From contig JASLCY010000294.1 of NCBI GenBank assembly GCA_030151925.1, forward strand, positions 1 to 10,413: a stretch of DNA of 10,413 nucleotides. Direction: 5' to 3'. Numbering within the stretch: position 1 is the stretch's first letter; each line of letters begins with the position of its first letter. The translations under genes were made by a program, and so were the position numbers. The notes below the pieces were generated by a model. That model was not told where the DNA came from. It saw only the letters and a program-made list of their open reading frames with translations, and did no database searches. Positions 6,265 through 10,413 of the stretch are shown piece by piece. This DNA comes from Oligoflexus sp. Its GTDB lineage: Bacteria; Bdellovibrionota_B; Oligoflexia; Oligoflexales; Oligoflexaceae.

Positions 6265-7197
6265 ATGGGTTTAAGGATTCGGACAAACGTACAGTCGATG
6301 AATGCGCAAAGGCATTTGGCGTTGTCCAATCAGAACGTAACCTCGCACATGGAAAAACTCTCCTCGGGGCAACGCATCAACAAAGCCGCCGACGACGCCG
6401 CGGGCCTCGCCATCGCCACCTCGCTCCAATCCGACATCCGTTCCCTGGGACAAGCCAAACGCAATGCCAACGACGCGGTTTCGATGCTGCAGGTCGCGGA
6501 GGGCAGCCTCGAGGAAATCACCAATATCGTCACGCGCCTGAAGGAAGTCTCCACGCAGGCGGCCTCGGACACGATAGGCGGGCGCGAGAGGGAATACCTC
6601 AACCGCGAGTTCATGGCGCTGAAGGACGAGATCGACCGCATCGCTCTCGCGACTTCGTTTAACGGCACGCGCCTTCTCATCGGCAGCCAGGAAGTTGCGC
6701 CCGAGCTCCTGAGGAACCACAACCGCTCGCCGCTCGAGATGCAGATCAGCAAGGACTATCTCCTGCCCTCCGACGCGCTCGACAACCCCAATCCGGTCGA
6801 TATCATCCGCATCGACTTCAATCAGATGAACGCCTCGACCGAAGGTCCCAACTCCTTGAACCTCGGTAACGCGCGCAACGATAGCGGGACTCGCATCGAT
6901 ACGAAGCAGGCCGCCCAGGATTCGATGTCGAAGGTCGATGCCGCGCTCGAGCGTATCGCCTCCTACCGTTCGACCATCGGCGCCGCCCAGAACCGCCTGA
7001 CCTCAACCGAACGCAACCTCGGCGTGCAGATCGAAAACCTCTCGGCCGCCAGGTCCCGCATCATCGACGCCGACTATGCCCAGGAAACCGCCGAATACAC
7101 CCAGGGGAACATTCTCCTCCAAGCCGGTGCCTCCGTTCTCACCCAAGCGAACCAGCTCCCGAACGTCTCCCTCAAATTGCTCCAAGCCCTGTCCTGA
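6265..7197 (+). CDS. fliC: Flagellin, compact form lacking D2/D3 domains
   Basis: This is the subunit of the flagellar filament, exported through the flagellar type III apparatus. The 310 residues hold the conserved N-terminal D0/D1 region (1-140: LRIRTNVQSMNAQRHL, then KLSSGQRINKAADDAAGLAI and RLKEVSTQAA) and the C-terminal D1/D0 region (about 205-310: NLGVQIENLSAARSRI, then ILLQAGASVLTQANQ). Only about 65 residues connect them, so the surface-exposed D2/D3 domains are absent, as in many short bacterial flagellins. There is no cleavable signal peptide, as expected. The ATG has AAGGTG eight bases upstream. It follows the reductase gene by 24 bases, an unusual partner, and is separated from the rod genes by a repeat-filled gap. 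A sigma-28-like -35 lies in the reductase 3' end without a good -10. Which of possibly several flagellin paralogues this is cannot be told. Confidence 0.96.
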   Translation: MGLRIRTNVQSMNAQRHLALSNQNVTSHMEKLSSGQRINKAADDAAGLAIATSLQSDIRSLGQAKRNANDAVSMLQVAEGSLEEITNIVTRLKEVSTQAASDTIGGREREYLNREFMALKDEIDRIALATSFNGTRLLIGSQEVAPELLRNHNRSPLEMQISKDYLLPSDALDNPNPVDIIRIDFNQMNASTEGPNSLNLGNARNDSGTRIDTKQAAQDSMSKVDAALERIASYRSTIGAAQNRLTSTERNLGVQIENLSAARSRIIDADYAQETAEYTQGNILLQAGASVLTQANQLPNVSLKLLQALS

Positions 7198-7205
7198 TCG
7201 TCTCG

Positions 7206-7420
7206 GCGCTTAGCGCGCTGGCTGTCGGCATTTGCATTCCCGCGCTTAGCGCACGGCCTGCGCCTACGCTCGTATTCATGCGCTTTCGCGCGACGCGGCT
7301 GGCATCGTTTTCCGCATAGCCTGCGCTTCACTCGTCTTCCTGTGCTTTCGCGCGCCGCGGCGTGCCCGCTTCGTGGTCAGTGGCCGCATTTGCATTTCCG
7401 CGCTTAGCGCACGGCCTGCG
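7206..7420. repeat. Mosaic of GC-rich direct repeats and palindromes
   Basis: The palindromic core GCGCTTAGCGC occurs exactly at 7206-7216, 7242-7252 and 7400-7410, with related GCGCTTTCGCGC-type versions at 7280-7291 and 7342-7353. A 35-base segment is repeated at 7228-7262 and 7386-7420 with one mismatch. A second segment is repeated imperfectly at 7256-7299 and 7319-7361 (about 37 of 43 positions, one gap). Short minus-strand frames cross this region but show no recognisable protein and only mirror the repeats. It may be a repetitive extragenic palindrome-type element, or a 3' structure of the flagellin mRNA. Function is unknown. Confidence 0.7.
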
Positions 7421-7438
7421 GAGCAGTCCTCCCCTCGC

Positions 7439-7541
7439 GTCAAGAATTTGATTACGCTGTCAAGACCCCTGCGTTCTGTTTTTGACGGGAGGAAAAAGCG
7501 AACCGTCAAAGTTTTGGCAAACCTGATCCGAGGTTTTGGCA
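7439..7541. promoter_or_regulatory. Candidate upstream activator sites for the sigma-54 promoter
   Basis: Repeated GTCAA-type half-sites occur at 7439-7444, 7459-7464 and 7505-7510. The last forms a perfect 8-bp inverted repeat with 7481-7488 (TTTGACGG/CCGTCAAA, 14-base gap). Two GTTTTGGCA copies follow at 7511-7519 and 7533-7541, 22 bases apart. All lie roughly 60-165 bases upstream of the sigma-54 promoter, the usual range for NtrC/FlgR-type enhancer binding. The repeats are seen directly; the activator is inferred. The inverted repeat could instead be a weak terminator, as GTTTT follows it. Confidence 0.45.
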
Positions 7542-7601
7542 GAATACGAACGAAGACGATTTTCCCCCGTGTTTTACCGCTTCTTCTTAAACTTCTCTTT
7601 T

Positions 7602-7618
7602 CTGGCCTGGTCTTTGCA
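7602..7618 (+). promoter_or_regulatory. Sigma-54 (RpoN) promoter for flgF-flgG-flgA-flgH
   Basis: CTGGCCTGGTCTTTGCA fits the consensus YTGGCACGRNNNTTGCW at every fixed position except two (AC is replaced by CT). The invariant GG (7604-7605) and GC (7616-7617) have the required spacing. Transcription should start near 7629, about 27 bases before the chosen flgF start. This rules out reading flgF from an in-frame ATG at 7536 in transcripts from this promoter. It makes the operon dependent on RpoN and an ATP-using activator. Confidence 0.8.
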
Positions 7619-7655
7619 ATGTGAAGTAGGAACCAAACTGCAAAGGCTTATGACT

Positions 7656-8444
7656 ATGCTAAACAACATCTACGTACCGGTAGCTGGCGCGCTCTCCCAA
7701 GAGAAGGCTCTCGACGCTATCGCGAACAACTTAGCAAACGTCAATACCGTGGGCTTCAAAGGCGACAACGTCGCCTTCACTCTGCTCGAGCCGGAGCCCT
7801 ATAAGAACTACCCGAGCGCCATACCCCCGGCGAACTTCAAAGAAGACATGTCGGGCGTGTTCCCCCTGCACGGCAACGACATGTCTTACGTAGGCGTGGC
7901 TTCGATCGAGCGGGACTTCTCGCAAGGCCCGGCGATCAACACCCAGAACCCGCACGACATCATGCTGCAAGGCGACGGCTTCCTTACCGTCCAGACTTCG
8001 GAAGGCCTCCGCTACACCCGCGCCGGCGACCTCTCGATGAGCAACGACGGCGTCCTCACCAGCAAGATGGGCGATCCCATCCTCGGCGAGAAAGGCCTGA
8101 TCTACGTCCGCAGCCAGAACTTCGAGATCAACGGCCAGGGCGAGGTCTTCCAGGACGGCCAGCTCGTCGATCGCCTGAAGCTCGTAACTTTCGACAACAA
8201 GAAAGAGCTCGAGAAGGTCGGGAACAACTACTACATGTTCGGCGGCGATGAAGCGGCCATCAAACCGGCGAACAAGCTCCGCATCGAACAAGGCTTCCTC
8301 GAAGGCTCCAACGTCAGCGCCATCAAGAGCATGACGTCCATGATCATGGCTCACCGTTCGTACGAAGCCTACCAGAAGGCGGTCGCGAACTACGATAAGA
8401 TGATGGAGAAATCCTCGAACACCATCGGTGAAGTCCGCGCTTAA
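7656..8444 (+). CDS. flgF: Flagellar basal-body proximal rod protein FlgF
   Basis: FlgF is a rod subunit exported by the flagellar apparatus, placed between the FlgB/FlgC section and the FlgG distal rod. The 262-residue product has the rod/hook N-terminal helix with ANNLANVNTVGFKG (23-36), a central beta domain (DIMLQGDGFLTVQ), and a C-terminal rod helix beginning near EGSNVSAIKSM. It lacks the FlgG-specific segment carried by the next gene, and its IYVPVAGALSQEKALD opening is FlgF-like. I prefer the ATG at 7656, where AAAGG lies nine bases upstream and the start matches the family. An ATG six bases earlier (7650) is possible with a three-base spacer. The frame is open back to 7536, but that extension carries the sigma-54 promoter and is probably not translated. 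It is the first gene of the operon, 35 bases ahead of flgG. Confidence 0.92.
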   Translation: MLNNIYVPVAGALSQEKALDAIANNLANVNTVGFKGDNVAFTLLEPEPYKNYPSAIPPANFKEDMSGVFPLHGNDMSYVGVASIERDFSQGPAINTQNPHDIMLQGDGFLTVQTSEGLRYTRAGDLSMSNDGVLTSKMGDPILGEKGLIYVRSQNFEINGQGEVFQDGQLVDRLKLVTFDNKKELEKVGNNYYMFGGDEAAIKPANKLRIEQGFLEGSNVSAIKSMTSMIMAHRSYEAYQKAVANYDKMMEKSSNTIGEVRA

Positions 8445-8479
8445 TCCTCATTAAAACTGTCTGACGAAGGAGATATCTT

Positions 8480-9265
8480 ATGATGCGTTCACTCTTCACC
8501 GCCGCGACGGGCATGGAAGCTCAGCAAGTAACGATCGACACCATCTCCAACAACCTCGCCAACGTTAACACCACGGCGTTCAAGGGTTCGCGCGCGAACT
8601 TCCACGACCTCCTCTACCAAACCCTGAAATCTCCCGGTCAAAACTCGACCGCGGGAACGGTGGCGCCGACCGGCATCCAGATCGGCGGCGGTTCGAAGGT
8701 CTCTTCGGTCGAGAAGATGTTCAACGAAGGCGCGATCCGCGTCACCAATAAGACCACGGACCTGATGATCGAAGGCCAGGGCTTCTTCCGCGTGCAAAAA
8801 GACGACGGTTCTATCGCCTATACGCGCGACGGCAGCTTCAAGGTCGACAACACCGGTCGCCTCACCAACAGCGAGGGCCTGCCGCTCGTTCCCGAGATCA
8901 CGATTCCGGAGAACGTGACCCATGACAAGATCCACGTCGGCCTCGACGGTACCGTCACCGTAAAAGTCGGTGCCGAGACGCAGGAAATCGGCCAGATCGT
9001 GGTCGCGAACTTCGTGAACCCGACCGGTCTCGAATCGCTCGGCCGCAACCTCTATTCGGACACGGCAGCGAGCGGCCCGGCTATCATCGGCCAGCCCAAT
9101 ACCACCGGTTTCGGTCGTATCGGCCAGGGCGAACTCGAGGCGTCGAACGTCAACATCGTCGAAGAGATGGTGAACATGATCTCGGGCCAGCGCGCCTACG
9201 AGATCAACTCCAAAGTGATCCAGACCGGCGATCAAATGCTCCAGCAGACCAACAACATTCGCTAA
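8480..9265 (+). CDS. flgG: Flagellar basal-body distal rod protein FlgG
   Basis: FlgG builds the distal rod that passes through the P and L rings and connects to the hook. The 261-residue length is typical. Visible parts are MMRSLFTAATGM (1-12), SNNLANVNTTAFKG (23-36), the FlgG-specific segment at 46-63 (YQTLKSPGQNSTAGTVAP) followed by TGIQIGGG, the central DLMIEGQGFFRV (94-105), and the C-terminal rod helix ELEASNVNIVEEMVNMISGQ (218-237). The FlgG-specific segment separates it from FlgF and hook protein and is known to keep the rod straight. AAGGAG lies seven bases before the first of two consecutive ATG codons; starting at the second would remove one residue. It sits between flgF and flgA with short gaps and no terminator, so it is part of the sigma-54 operon. 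Confidence 0.97.
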   Translation: MMRSLFTAATGMEAQQVTIDTISNNLANVNTTAFKGSRANFHDLLYQTLKSPGQNSTAGTVAPTGIQIGGGSKVSSVEKMFNEGAIRVTNKTTDLMIEGQGFFRVQKDDGSIAYTRDGSFKVDNTGRLTNSEGLPLVPEITIPENVTHDKIHVGLDGTVTVKVGAETQEIGQIVVANFVNPTGLESLGRNLYSDTAASGPAIIGQPNTTGFGRIGQGELEASNVNIVEEMVNMISGQRAYEINSKVIQTGDQMLQQTNNIR

Positions 9266-9294
9266 TAGTCCGACCTAGATAATTCGAGAGGCTT

Positions 9295-10362
9295 ATGATT
9301 AAGAAGCTGTGGCTCCTGAGCCTTCTTGCAGGCTCGAGCCTGCTGCAGGCTGAGCCGGTCGATCTCCTTCAGCAGCTCTACGGGCAGAAAAGCCCGGCGG
9401 CTGCTAAAGGCGTTCCGAACGATTCGACGCCAGCCCCCGCGGCAGCACCCGAAACCCTGACTCTCACTTTGCGCGACAGCCTCTCGACGCAAAGAGAGAG
9501 GATTTTCCTTTCGGACGTCGCGAGCTGCTCGGGCTCGAAACGCCTGTGCGACGACCTGCAGGGCATCGACCTTGGTTCGGCTCCCAAGCCCATGCATCAG
9601 GATCGTTGGACCAAACAGAAGGTCCAGGACGCGGTCGCCCACGAAGCCCCTGAGCTCACTCTGGAGTGGAAAGGCGCTGAAGCGTGCCAGATCTCCGCGC
9701 TGTCTTCACCCGTCAACGAAGAAGCCGTGACGAAGGTGCTCGATCGTGAATTCGCTGCGGCTCCCAAGGGCATGCGTATCGCTATTCAAAGCGTGCGTCT
9801 CCCTATCATGCCTATCCTTCGCCATACCAACTATCTCTACCGCGTGCCGAATGCCGCCGATCAGGTGGGACGCGTCTTCGCGAATCCTCGCACGCATTTC
9901 GCGCTCATCAAGATGGAAGCCGTCGATCAGGATCCTTCTTCGCAGGCGACGATCGAATTCGCCGCTCAGGTGAGCCTGCGCGTCGAGATTCAAGCCGTCG
10001 TCGCCAATGAAGCGCGCGAACGTGGGGAACGACTTGCGGAAGGCAACGTCGTTCTCGATTGGATTCCCTACCAAGATCAAGTTGTCACAGATGCGCAGTC
10101 TGTCATCGGCAAAAGCCTCAAGGTCCGCTTGCTCGCCAAGCAAGCGATACGTCCTTGGGACTTAACACGTGATCCTGAGGTTCAACGGGGAGAACGGGTT
10201 GAAGCTGTGATCAATAACGGCGGTGTCAAATTGAATAGCGTGGCGCAAGCTTTAGAGCCAGGCTTTATTGGGCAAAAAATCAGGATAAGACTCGAATCAA
10301 CCAAGAAGAATTTGCTTGGAACAGTCATCGCCCGCTCACAGGTCGAGGTACCATCCCTATGA
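9295..10362 (+). CDS. flgA: Flagellar P-ring assembly chaperone FlgA
   Basis: FlgA is a periplasmic chaperone that helps FlgI assemble into the P ring around the rod. A Sec signal peptide is clear: MIKK, a Leu-rich core, then LLQA with probable cleavage after A19. An Ala/Pro-rich linker (about 33-53) and a middle domain follow. The SAF-type C-terminal region (about 235-355) holds VIGKSLKVRLLAKQAI (270-285), EVQRGERV (296-303) and a VAQALEPGFIGQKIRIRL stretch (317-334). At 355 residues it is well above E. coli FlgA (219), the extra length being in the N-terminal half. Cysteines at 78, 85 and 131 could form a periplasmic disulfide. The GAGAGG ribosome site is only three bases from the ATG, but the signal peptide supports this start. 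It lies 29 bases after flgG and overlaps the next gene by an ATGA. Confidence 0.9.
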   Translation: MIKKLWLLSLLAGSSLLQAEPVDLLQQLYGQKSPAAAKGVPNDSTPAPAAAPETLTLTLRDSLSTQRERIFLSDVASCSGSKRLCDDLQGIDLGSAPKPMHQDRWTKQKVQDAVAHEAPELTLEWKGAEACQISALSSPVNEEAVTKVLDREFAAAPKGMRIAIQSVRLPIMPILRHTNYLYRVPNAADQVGRVFANPRTHFALIKMEAVDQDPSSQATIEFAAQVSLRVEIQAVVANEARERGERLAEGNVVLDWIPYQDQVVTDAQSVIGKSLKVRLLAKQAIRPWDLTRDPEVQRGERVEAVINNGGVKLNSVAQALEPGFIGQKIRIRLESTKKNLLGTVIARSQVEVPSL

Positions 10363-10413
10363 AAAAAACGTGTATGATGACTCTGCCTGGTCTCTTGGTG
10401 TTCCCATTGTTGC
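10359..10413 (+). CDS. flgH: Probable flagellar L-ring protein FlgH, 5' fragment
   Basis: Only 18 codons lie inside the window: MKKTC, then MMTLPGLLVFPLL. This is a basic start plus a hydrophobic stretch, as in a secreted or lipoprotein signal peptide. The ATG overlaps the flgA stop as ATGA, which suggests translational coupling, and GAGGT lies nine bases upstream. The name FlgH (outer-membrane L-ring lipoprotein) rests on the usual flgG-flgA-flgH order and the signal-like start; the lipobox and mature protein are beyond the edge. FlgI is the main alternative. Confidence 0.6.
   Translation, partial: MKKTCMMTLPGLLVFPLL

Noticed and set aside
7206..7420. CRISPR array
   Set aside because: Repeats are few, overlapping, unequal in spacing and internally palindromic, with no regular spacers and no cas gene nearby.
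7074..7509. Short minus-strand frames across the repeat region
   Set aside because: They are Arg-rich translations of GC-rich repeats, lack credible ribosome sites and overlap flagellin or regulatory DNA.
7731..9235. Long minus-strand frames opposite flgF and flgG
   Set aside because: They are antisense to certain rod genes, with repetitive acidic/Arg/Val composition and no recognised domain.

Overview
This 10.4 kb window is ordinary, gene-dense bacterial chromosome. It appears to come from a flagellated Gram-negative: it has a P-ring chaperone gene (flgA), a likely L-ring gene start (flgH), and rod genes read from a sigma-54-type promoter. The set of rpsO-pnp-dut, a CarD/CdnL transcription factor, a compact flagellin and a flgF-flgG-flgA-flgH run would fit the Bdellovibrionota/Oligoflexia or a related former delta-proteobacterial lineage. 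That placement is inference; nothing here fixes the taxon. I found no tRNA, rRNA, insertion sequence, phage gene or CRISPR array.

Layout: (1) 16-1770, plus strand, a glycosyltransferase-like protein with a C-terminal TPR array. (2) 1774-4756, minus strand, the block rpsO -> pnp -> dut. A long hairpin with a T-run separates rpsO from pnp, and a GC-rich hairpin separates pnp from dut. (3) 4757-5051, the divergent regulatory region between rpsO and cdnL, with a good sigma-70 promoter for cdnL. (4) 5052-7197, plus strand, cdnL, a stand-alone RibD-C/DHFR-like reductase and a flagellin, closely spaced. (5) 7198-7655, a 458-base gap without a convincing gene. Its left half is a mosaic of GC-rich direct repeats and palindromes. 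Its right half carries dyads and direct repeats upstream of a near-consensus sigma-54 promoter. (6) 7656 to the right edge, plus strand, flgF, flgG, flgA and the first 18 codons of a probable flgH, overlapping flgA by an ATGA.

How the genes fit together: FlgF and FlgG form the proximal and distal rod. FlgA helps assemble the P ring around it, FlgH would form the L ring, and flagellin is the filament. The sigma-54 promoter would place the rod/ring genes in the middle tier of a flagellar cascade. The minus-strand block is housekeeping: ribosomal protein S15, RNA turnover and dUTP removal. CdnL is a general RNA polymerase initiation factor.

I found no new multi-gene system. The points most worth a second look are the sigma-54 control region, the repeat mosaic at 7206-7420, the rpsO-pnp hairpin, and the unassigned glycosyltransferase-TPR protein.
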